The translations under genes and the position numbers were made by a program. From Conus ventricosus (taxonomy: Eukaryota > Mollusca > Gastropoda > Neogastropoda > Conidae), in NCBI GenBank assembly GCA_018398815.1, contig CM031604.1:55217179-55281178 (forward strand): a stretch of 64,000 bases of DNA, in the 5' to 3' direction. A model generated the notes under the pieces. The model was not told the DNA's origin and ran no database searches. It saw only the letters and a list, made by a program, of their open reading frames with translations. Each line of letters begins with the position of its first letter. Position 1 is the stretch's first letter. Positions 55,200 through 64,000 of this stretch are shown here, one piece after another.

Positions 55200-57030
55200 G
55201 ACCACAACTGCGTGATCGATGAACCAAAAATATTCTGGCCACAGAACGAAATGATGGCCACAACATTATGAAAAATGCCCACAAAATCATAAATGATTGC
55301 CATAGTGTTTGCCATAATGTTATGAATTTTCTGCCAACAGAAACATGAGCATTGACCTAAATAACACCAATGTTCTGGCCATGGGAATATGAACAAACAA
55401 AGCAAACGAAAGCCACAGAAACGTAACAGTAGCCCCATGCCACAGGAACAGAAACAATCGTCGTATGAACATGGGACAGTAACCACAGGATCATGAGCAA
55501 TGACTTCTCAAGCATGGACAGTGATTACAGGTGCGTGAGCAACGGCCACAGGAATATGAACAATGGCCAAAGGGCTATGGTCAATGGCCCCGGGAACAAA
55601 ACAATGCCCTCAGAAATAAGAACAATTACCACATAAACAAGGACACCGGCCACAGGAGCAAGAATGATGGCCCCCTGGAACATGACCACATGTACAGGAT
55701 CATGGCCACTGGTCCACAGATACATAAACAATGACCAACAGAACAAGAACAACGGTCATAGGAACATGAATAATGACCCCATGACACAGGAACATGGTGG
55801 CCATGGAATCCAGAACAATGGGAACATGCACAACGGCAACAGGAGCGTGAACAGTGGCCATGGTAACAAAGTTCAAACAGCATCGGGATATGAACAGTGT
55901 CCACTAGAACATGAGGAACATGAACAAAGGCCAAAAGAATCTTAAAAACCAGCCACGGGAAAATGAACAATGGGTTTAGAAACATGAACAGCGGCCACAA
56001 GAACAACTGCCACAGGAATAGGAACAAACAATGGTCATAGGAGCCGGCACAATGGCCGCTGGAACAAGTACCATTTCAACAGGAACATGAGCACTGGGCA
56101 CATAACTATAGACAGAGGGCCACAAGAACATGAAAAATGACCACATGAACTTGAACAAAGGCCACAAGAACAGTGACTACAGGAACACAGACAGTGGCCA
56201 CACGAACATGAACAATGTCCTCATGAACGTTAAACAATGGGTACAGGAACGTGGATGGTGGTCACATGAACATGAACAAAGGCCACAGTAATATCACCAG
56301 CAGCTGCATGAACACTGGTCATGAGCAATGGTCATAAAAACATGGACACTGGCTGCATTACTAGCTGTGGACAATGATCACCAAACAAGGGTCATGGGAC
56401 CAGTGGCCACAGAAACTTTGGGGATGAGGAGGGAGGGTGGTTGGGGGGAATTCTGACCCCCCTTCCCCTCTCAAAGGGCTTTGGGAGGGAATTCTACCCC
56501 CCCCCCCCCCCCCTTCCCTAATAACGGGCATCATTCCAACTCCTACTCACTCCTTACCCATACACAAGTACAGGCCACAGGGACAGCTACAGGAGCAAAA
56601 ACAAAGTGCCACCTGAACATCAACGACAGCCTAAGGAACATGAAAACCACCACAGGATTCTAGAATAACAATGGTCATAACAAAATGACCAACAGCCACA
56701 AGGAAAATGAACACGTAAGTGATCACACGAGAATATGAACTCTGGCCACTGAAATATGAGTAATGGTCACAGGAATATGAACAAAGACCAAAAAAAACAC
56801 CAACCCATGAATAATAACCGATGAACATAAACAAAGACCCTGGTCACAGGAATATGAACAATGACCAAAAAAAAAAACCCAACCCATGAATAATAACCGA
56901 TGAACATAAACAAAGACCACAGGAACATTAACAATGGCCAAAGAAACACAGTGGCTAGAAGAACATGAACAACAGCCACCCGATCATCAACATGAGGCCA
57001 CAGGTGCAGGATAATTAAAAGGTGGCCCCA
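55200..57030. repeat. Degenerate 21-bp minisatellite, gccacaggaacatgaacaatg type
   Basis: For about 1.8 kb, units such as ggccacaggaatatgaacaa recur with heavy variation and a period near 21 bp. A more exact duplication of about 84 bp lies at about 56770-56935 (aacccatgaataataaccga twice). A 17-bp poly-C run is at 56497-56513. Minus-strand frames rich in FMFLWPL heptads are repeat by-products. Confidence 0.8.
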
Positions 57031-57930
57031 CACATGGACATAAACAGAGGCAACAAAGTTTTGGAAAGAGGTGGCGGGAGGATTGTGTTAATCTTCCAGC
57101 ACATTAATCCTTCAGCTGAACAATAGTAAAGCTGTAACGAAAATCATGGATAAAGGTCAAATTTTAGAAAATGAGGCTAATTTCTGTTCCATGAAGAAAT
57201 GAAGGTGATTCTGATCAAAGTGAAGAAAAAGAATATTAGTAATATTCGTTAGTCTCAAAAACCTTTTCGCTGTGAGGTGAAAAATATTTCTGTTCTTGAC
57301 CATCCATCCAGTTGTGCCCGCACCCATGCATTGTATGTAAGGCACCATGCAAAATAATTGTTCATCTCTGAATGATGTGGGTTTACACATACCCTTACTG
57401 CTTTCATAGGAAAACTGATGACTGCTCATTTATATATAGCGTGGGTGTGCACACACCCGTACTTCTTTTATGGAACTAATTCTAATGAAGTATGGGCGCA
57501 CTCACTCCCACATCATATGGAAAGGCTTACACTTTGCTCTGTTTGTTTCTCTCTTTACTTTCTCAAAATTCACACCTTTTTTTCGGACTGAAGATGAGGC
57601 CATGAATAATGATGAAAAGTCCTAAAATTTCCATCAATAGGAACAATAAATGTGCAAGTTCTGGAGGATTGATTTAAATGCGTTTCTGGGTGCAGAGTCA
57701 TCGCACGGCCTTCAGAAAAGGTTTCAATTCCAAGGTAATTAATATCAATAATGACAGTTAACATGAATAAAACTGATTTGAAGCAGAAACTGGGCTTCCC
57801 ACTTTCCCATGATTTTCAAAGCCAGCGTTACAGATACCAACAGCATATGTAGGGCAGCTAGGTTCAGAGTCTTGAGGCAGGAAAGCTGACTCTGGTCCGA
57901 ACGAGTGAAATGATTCCTTCTTGGTGGACT
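57031..57930. other. No gene recognised
   Basis: Unassigned minus-strand frames (for example 57157-57429) lack domains or conserved features. Confidence 0.35.
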
Positions 57931-57934
57931 GCTT

Positions 57935-58325
57935 GTGACAAAGAATGATGCCAGAGGCAAACTGACTTAAAAATGCTGCTTGTAACAAAGAATGATGCCA
58001 GAGGCAAACTGACTTAAAAATGCATCTATTTGTTCTGATCATGACGACACAAATGCCCCACCCTGTTCTGATCATGACGACACAAATGCCCCACCATCCA
58101 AGCCACCCTCTGGCCCTTCCCCATCTGGTCTCCTTCCTTCATCTTTTCCACCCACACTAACCAGCCAGCAGTCAGACTCTCCATTCTTTGGCTTTTGAAA
58201 CGCCAATCATGTTTTTTTCAAGCTCCATCTCCCTTTTTCATACAAATATGCGTGCCATTATTACAATAATTATGGTCTCCTTTTTCACACAAAAATGCAT
58301 GCCCTTATTACAATCATTACAAGTA
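57935..58325. repeat. Three short tandem duplications
   Basis: Duplicated units: about 45 bp with aagaatgatgccagaggcaa (57938-58024), about 33 bp with gttctgatcatgacgacaca (58033-58095), and a diverged pair of about 47 bp around ctttttcacacaaaaatgca (58229-58325). A poly-C run follows at about 58352. Confidence 0.85.
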
Positions 58326-58917
58326 TGAATGCACAGAGTCAATACCTCCCTCCCCCCCCCCCCCCATCAAATTAGTATCACAGATATATCAACTTTCAGT
58401 AAGGATTTAGAGAAGACTACTTTCCGTCTTTCAACAAGACATGTACACATCCAAATAAATATTTGATTTTTTAAAAAAAAGAAAAGAAACTCTGAAAACA
58501 AAAACAGTATCAATATTTTGAATTCTGATTTCAAGGACAATTTGACAAATGAAAAGTTATCCCATATCAGTCCATTTCCTGGGGAAAACTGTTGAGCAGA
58601 TGAAAAACAAACAACAAATATATATATATATATATATATGTATATATGTACACCAAATTCAAATTTACATCAAACATGTAATCTGTGTTAACACATGACC
58701 AACACAGCTGTAACCAAACTAGAACCAACAACGAGCACAGTGCCTTTTGCCCCTTGAGTGCTTGTGACAGAATATTCCGGTACGAAAACGGTTACCCTTC
58801 GTGCCACCGACTAACAGTTGCTCATCTTTCTATGATGAAAAGCCACAGGTGTTTCGATAAAATACCAGATATGCCATGAAGGCTCAAGATTCCAGGTATG
58901 AACAGATACTAACTACA
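58326..58917. other. No gene recognised
   Basis: Includes a short TA/TATG repeat at 58619-58650. Confidence 0.4.
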
Positions 58918-58919
58918 TA

Positions 58920-60464
58920 TACTGACTTCCATAAAAAACGCGAAAATTTGAAAGGCTATTTTTCGGGTGAAAAGAGGTGAATATACAATATTGAACCATT
59001 GTGGCAAGTTGTTTGGGTCCAAGACTCACGTGCAGTGAAACAATTGTGTGAGCAACACATCATTTCCGGCATTGGAGGGTCAACAAAAATGGCAAACTGG
59101 TTGCTGCATGTGAGGCACGTGCACACCATGCAGAGCAAAGTTAACCAGCGACAAGTACCCAGGCATGCAGCCTTTATAAAGCCGCGCTACAAGGTTCAGA
59201 TAACGGCTTGCCGTCTGAGCGCTACAGAGATGCCAAGACTACACGAGCAGAGGAACGCAATCGTGCCCTAGGCCATCTGGAGGCTGGTGTGGATGCCAGG
59301 CAGGTCGCCAACATCTTTAACGTCCACATCTCAACCATCTATCGTCTGCAGCACCGCATGCGAGTCACTGGTACCACTGATGATCGTCCCCGGCCAGGCC
59401 ATCCTTGGGTCACCACACAAAGAGAGGATCGCCATCTTGTTCGAACCCATCTGCGGGACAGGCAGCAAACAGCCGCTAACACTGTTCGACAGGTGCCTGG
59501 GAATCTCCAGCAACGAATCAGCCTCAACACTATGCGGCGGCATCTTCAGGAGAACGGGCTGGCATGTAGGCGTCCTCACAGAGGTCCGGTACTGACACCA
59601 AGACACCGGCAGGACAGGCTGCAGTGGGCACAAGCCCGAATCAACTGGCGCAGGCAGCAGTGGGGACGCATACTGTTCTCAGATGAGAGCCGTTTTTGTA
59701 TTGACATGGCTGACGGTCGTGTCAGAATATGGCGTCGACTTGGTGAACGCTATGCTGACTCCTGTGTGGTAGAGCGGAACCCCTGGGGAGGCCCGAACCT
59801 TATGATATGGGGTGCAATTGGCATTAACCACGACATAGGACCAGTCATCTTTCAGAACATTGGTCCTGGTCGCGGACAGGGTGTCAATGCACAGCGCCAC
59901 ATCAACCAGGTGCTCAGACCCCATGTCGATCCTTTTTTTGCGCAACACCCAAACTGGACATTCCAACAGGACAATGCAAGACCACACACCGCCAGGGCCA
60001 CCCAGCAATTTCTTCAGCATAACAACGTCAATGTGCTGCCCTGGCCAGCCCTCAGTCCCGATTTAAACCCAATAGAACATTTTTGGGATGAACTTGGCAG
60101 ACGGTTGGACCTCCCGCGTCCACGACCAGCAACAGCGGCTCAACTTCACCAGGCCATCGTCCATGTGTGGGCTGGTGTGCCAAGGGGACGCATCAACCAC
60201 CTGGTCCACTCAATGAGCCGCAGGTGTCAAGCAGTTGTCCATGCAAATGGTGGCCACACACGGTATTTGGACTTCAAGCTGGTTTGTCACGTGACCTTGG
60301 ATTTTCCACACAAAGACATATTGCTGATGACATTTTCACACATTACCGGTGTAATGAATCAAATCACGTTGAATTCTTGCTTCCACTCTGTACAATTGTG
60401 ACCAATAAAATTCACCCCCAACCTTCAGCTTGTTTTGTTTTCACGTTTTTTATGGAAGTCAGTA
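58920..60464 (+). mobile_element. Tc1-like DNA transposon, complete
   Basis: The left end tactgacttccataaaaaac is matched in reverse complement at the right end (…gttttttatggaagtcagta, 60445-60464). The repeat extends some 29 bp with one mismatch. The element is flanked by TA on both sides (58918-58919, 60465-60466), the expected Tc1/mariner target duplication. Length is about 1.55 kb with one full transposase gene in plus orientation. Confidence 0.92.
59208..60401 (+). CDS. Tc1-like transposase, intact DD34E
   Basis: 397 codons open from MPSERYRDAKTTRAEERNRA. The N-terminal paired-like DNA-binding region has NIFNVHISTIYRLQHRMR (helix-turn-helix) and a PRPGHPWVTT hook. The catalytic triad is D159 (ILFSDESRF), D255 (TFQQDNARPHTA) and E290 (SPDLNPIEHFWDEL), with 34 residues between the last two, the DD34E of Tc1. 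The family-like part ends near GGHTRY. The last 40 residues read into the 3' region. It cuts and pastes the element at TA sites. No frameshift or stop, so it may be active, in contrast to most of the window. Confidence 0.93.
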   Translation: MPSERYRDAKTTRAEERNRALGHLEAGVDARQVANIFNVHISTIYRLQHRMRVTGTTDDRPRPGHPWVTTQREDRHLVRTHLRDRQQTAANTVRQVPGNLQQRISLNTMRRHLQENGLACRRPHRGPVLTPRHRQDRLQWAQARINWRRQQWGRILFSDESRFCIDMADGRVRIWRRLGERYADSCVVERNPWGGPNLMIWGAIGINHDIGPVIFQNIGPGRGQGVNAQRHINQVLRPHVDPFFAQHPNWTFQQDNARPHTARATQQFLQHNNVNVLPWPALSPDLNPIEHFWDELGRRLDLPRPRPATAAQLHQAIVHVWAGVPRGRINHLVHSMSRRCQAVVHANGGHTRYLDFKLVCHVTLDFPHKDILLMTFSHITGVMNQITLNSCFHSVQL

Positions 60465-60466
60465 TA

Positions 60467-61260
60467 TCTGTATATCTAATGATGAATGATATTTTCTGTC
60501 TATGCCATTATAAAATATGATCATCTTTGGCACTCTTCATCTGGCAAGAATGAAGACGATGCTCTGCTAAGGTCAGGGGAGTTACAGGCAACATGTTCGA
60601 CATGAGAGCGATTCCAACCTTGAATCAGTGGATTCAGCTGGCAGCTGGGAAAACAATGAAGACGTACATGCAGGTGTTATCTTAACTTGGCTATCACAGG
60701 TCTATCTTGGGCCAAATGAGGCTGGTGCAAGTGCTGTAAATGGGCCAGCCAGTGTCGGTGTTACTACGCCTCCAGGTGAACTGCTGAGAGAAAGGAAAAA
60801 GTGCCTCTGACCAGTGGAGAGATGAGGGGGGGGGGGGGGGGGGTGAAGTGGGAGTGGGGGATGAAAATGAGCATCAGTGGTGAACCTTCAGCTTGACATG
60901 AGAGGGAGGGGTCAGAAGTCATGCAGATATCTTGTGAATGCAGATATCTTGTGAATGCAACGATTAGGACTGGGACTGCTTATTTCACCAGAAATTTCTC
61001 ACCTCCAAAATGTCACCGTCCAGCCATATATGATCTTTTATAAAGGAAAACGTGTGTACACTCGCAAATATTGGTGTGTACTTTGGATAGGAATATTTCA
61101 TATCCTTTGACCGTTTGGGGAGGAAGAAAGGGTGGGGGGAGACAGAAGTGGTGGTAACAGGGAAGACTGGGGAAGAAGAGTAGAAGAGAGTTTTTATGCA
61201 TGCATGTAATCTGTGAAGAATGGTGGGTGGCTGGGTGGATGCGTGAGTGAGTGAGCGAGT
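60467..61260. other. No gene recognised
   Basis: Contains an 18-bp poly-G run at 60826-60843 and a short repeated gcagatatcttgtgaat (60921, 60939). Nothing else is identified. Confidence 0.45.
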
Positions 61261-61266
61261 GAGCGA

Positions 61267-61317
<51 letters not shown>

Positions 61318-61412
61318 AAGTATTTGTGTGTATGTGTGTGTACGTGTGTGTGTACGTGTGTGTGTGCGTGCACGAGTACTGAGTGGAAGTGTGAAAGTGA
61401 GTCACTGAGTGT

Positions 61413-61480
<68 letters not shown>

Positions 61481-61583
61481 CCGCGCATGTGAGCGAGAGA
61501 GAGAGAGAAAGGAAGAGTGAGACAAAAACAGAAACAGAGAGACGGACAGACTGAGGGGGAAAAAATCTGAGTGCCTACATGCA

Positions 61584-61625
<42 letters not shown>
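61244..61625. repeat. (GAGT)n, (GT)n and (GA)n microsatellites
   Basis: GTGA/GAGC runs, GT tracts at about 61273-61315, 61417-61478 and 61590-61625, and GA at 61494-61508. Confidence 0.95.
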
Positions 61626-61629
<4 letters not shown>

Positions 61630-62151
61630 AACTGTAATACATAAAAGTTTTTTTTTAAATGTGTCCGAGTGTGGCAGTATGTGAAGGAAGACCATATGAA
61701 CACAGGTACCAACTGTGCAAATTTGACTGACAGATACAAAGTGGAACAGAAATGTATGTATCAAATCCTATTACCATTTTTTTTTAATAAATTTTGATGT
61801 GCACAATATTTTCAGCTAAGTAAAAATTCTGTTCTACTTTGATTTCATTGGAGAGAGAAATTTATACTGATAAAAAAGATGGTAGTTTTATCGGGTTTCC
61901 TTTGCTGGATCAGGATTTAACTTCAGATTCTTTTTTTTTTTGCATCAAAAACACTCGGAATTGTGTGGCACAGGAGAGATCACTGCTAATGTGCTACACA
62001 AGCATACACTCAAGGGGTCAATTAACCAGCACAGAGGTGACAGGTCATCACTGTCAAGCTTCTCAGATTTGGTACCATGGTGACAGCATCTATCGTCCTA
62101 GCATCTGTTCCATTTGTTCTATGGAAATGTTCCCCACAACACAATTCTCAC
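61626..62151. other. Presumed intron
   Basis: DNA downstream (on minus) of the splice donor at 62150-62151. No further exon recognised. Confidence 0.4.
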
Positions 62152-63303
62152 CCTGGAAGTTTCTTTGTCCCTTTCATGTCTTTGGGCTGTGACACTGTGC
62201 TGTCTGTCTTCAGCATCTTAGAGTTCTGGCTGTAGACGCTGGAACCAGGCACAGAAATGACTGGACCTTTGAAATGAACCGGGATGCTGATGGGGTGAAA
62301 CACTGGGGCGCCCACCCCAACCTCCCCATCACTGTCAAAAATGTCGGGAATGTTGCCGTAACACACTGACATGGGCATGTAGTGGGTGCCGCTGGGATGG
62401 AGCACAAAGCCTGGCAACGGCATGGCAGATCGTGGGTGGCTCTCGGCCTCCACGGAGGCAAAATCTGAGGTTCCTAGGGACCTGTCCCCTGCTTTACGAT
62501 TCCTGTTCCTCTCCTGTCCCCTGTCTGTGCTTTCGTGGGAACTGGTGCTTATCGCCCCGCTCAGGTCGGACGTAGGGTAGGGGCCCGAGTCTGAACTAGA
62601 CGCATACCTGTTTTTGCTCTTCAGTGACCTGAGCTTGGAGGAGCTGTGGTGAGGGGGCTCGTCTTCAGCATCCCTTGAACTGTTGCTGGACGAGCCATCA
62701 TACTGCTGGGCAGCCACCTTGCCTTCCTGCGAGAACCTCTTGGTGATGTTGTGTTTGAACTTGTACACGTTCATGGCACTGCTGTCTTTGGGGTTCACCA
62801 GGAGTTCCCCTGGCCCATTGCTTATGATGGATCCGCTGGAAACCTGTCCATGGCTGATGTGTCAGACATGTAGCCGCTGCTGGCAGCCCCTCCGTTCAGG
62901 CTGTTGTCACAATGACCCATCCCGGAGGACACTACCGTGTCCATGCTCATGGACGTGACAGAGCATGCGGGTATGGTGGGCTTGAGCAAAGCGGCGCTGG
63001 CAGTCGAACCTCCTTCACCGGAACCACTGCTCTTGTGCTCGGGATTCTGAGGCACCGAGGCTTCCTTGTCCGCTTCCAGCTGCTGCAGCGCACGAGCGGA
63101 GAGGAGGTTGCGCAGTTGTTTGTTCCTGATGGGGCTGATGGGCATCATGGTGCTGGAGGTGGGCAGGATGGGCAGCATGGGCTCCATGCTGGGCAGAGGG
63201 GTGCTGGCGGCAGAGCCGTTGAACGACGTCATCCCTGACATAGGCATCGATGACTGGCTTTCCATGTCCATCAGAGTCTCCTTCTTGTCCTCCCCATGCA
63301 CAC
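62152..63303 (-). CDS. Large internal exon of a serine-rich, probably nuclear protein
   Basis: A minus-strand exon bounded by an acceptor (tacatgcag before 63303) and a donor (gtgaga at 62146-62151). The first part is Ser/Met/Pro-rich (PISPIRNKQLRNLLSARALQ, an LxxLL-like NLLSAR helix). The second part has a conserved-looking block MNVYKFKHNITKRFSQEGK, a Ser/Arg/Asp-rich disordered stretch, then PGFVLHPSGTHYMPMSVCYG. The two parts are offset by one base near 62830-62850, which looks like a single missing nucleotide. The YKFK.NI..RF and LHPSGTHY.P blocks faintly recall bHLH-Orange regulators such as clockwork orange, from memory only. I do not claim the identity. Confidence 0.7.
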
Positions 63304-64000
63304 CTGCATGTACAGCCAGAGAAGATATGTCAACGACACATAGTCAAGCCTATAGGCATTTCCTAGGGTGGTTTTGGTGTTGTTGTTTGGTTTTTTTTGG
63401 TCACACTATCATATTCTTTTCACATGAATACATTAACCCGAATTGAAAACTTCTATCCTGGTCCTTTCAAAAAGCCCTTTAAAACATCGTTTTGTAAGAC
63501 ACTGTATTACTGTATCACTGTTCCAGAGTTTCACAGCTGGCTGGATCCAGTCTAAAGCCACTTCCATGACCATGTAACACACAGAAATAATTCATCTCGT
63601 GTACACAGGACAAACATATTACTTTCGTTTTTGTTTCTTTCTATTCATTGTCACTGATCTAGTGCCTATTTAAACTTACAGCCTAAATCATCAATGTACT
63701 GAACAGACAATTAAATAAATAAAGTAAGTGACAGTAAACAAACAACATGAATGGAACAGCATGCATTTGTGTGTCCGTGCATCCATGCGCCCATCTGCCC
63801 ACCCATCCACGCGAGTGGCCACCCCCGTCTGTCTGTCCATACATACATGCAAAGAAACATATATCCATACATACAAAAGAGATTTGATAACCCTTAATGC
63901 ATTCAGATACTGTCAATCACTGACGAGGTGGCAGTTCTGAAATAGGGTCATTTCATCAGAGTAAAACTTGCTGATCAGTTTGTTTCTTTCTTGGCAAAGA
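63304..64000. other. Presumed intron
   Basis: Upstream (minus) of the serine-rich exon. No second exon seen before the window ends. Short tandem catccat/cccatc-like sequence near 63780-63830. Confidence 0.4.

Noticed and set aside
55172..57033. Hydrophobic FMFLWP-rich ORFs resembling membrane proteins
   Set aside because: They arise from the degenerate 21-bp repeat, are broken in several frames and have no conserved start.
57745..58075. 105-residue minus-strand ORF
   Set aside because: It spans two tandem duplications and has no recognisable domain or splice borders.

Overview
The window is nuclear DNA from an animal. Split exons with GT/AG borders, dense (CA)n/(GA)n/(TA)n microsatellites and many animal transposon families point to an invertebrate. 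A lophotrochozoan such as a mollusc is my guess, and a weak one. A run of exactly 100 N (32847-32946) is a scaffold gap. Almost all recognisable coding DNA belongs to mobile elements. Only two host-gene pieces are supported: a last C-type-lectin exon (5164-5393, minus) and a large serine-rich internal exon (62152-63303, minus).

Layout: 1-9 kb holds minisatellites, including a 51-bp array at 1.5-3.2 kb, the lectin exon, a Penelope-like GIY-YIG fragment and microsatellites. At 9.9-23.0 kb lies a Polinton/Maverick (adintovirus-like) element. It carries integrase, protein-primed DNA polymerase B, a double-jelly-roll major capsid protein, a candidate penton, a packaging ATPase and several conserved small proteins, nearly all broken by frameshifts. 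At 23.0-26.7 kb, directly behind the ATPase stop, sits an R2/NeSL-type LINE with a restriction-like endonuclease. It is bracketed by two 39-12-39 hairpins and an outer inverted repeat. From 26.75 to 28.5 kb is uncertain flank. At 28.5-32.85 kb a second Polinton, in the same orientation and far better preserved, runs into the gap.

From 33 to 37 kb is repeat-rich noncoding DNA. At 37.33-44.03 kb is a complete-ended LTR retrotransposon with a TTGGG target duplication. Its order PR-IN-RNaseH and SCAN-like Gag identify it as Gmr1-like Ty3/gypsy; the reverse transcriptase has been deleted. At 45-47.8 kb is a minus-strand Jockey/CR1-group LINE. From 48 to 58.6 kb lie a polypyrimidine tract, microsatellites and a 21-bp degenerate minisatellite. 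At 58.92-60.46 kb is an intact Tc1-like transposon with matching inverted repeats. The serine-rich exon lies near the right edge.

Single-base indels dominate the differences between the two Polintons and between the two LTRs, and one also breaks the host exon. Part of the apparent gene decay may therefore be consensus error from long reads. The most unusual structure is the hairpin-bracketed LINE inside the Polinton. Next are the Gmr1-like element and the two Polintons that differ by one whole ORF.
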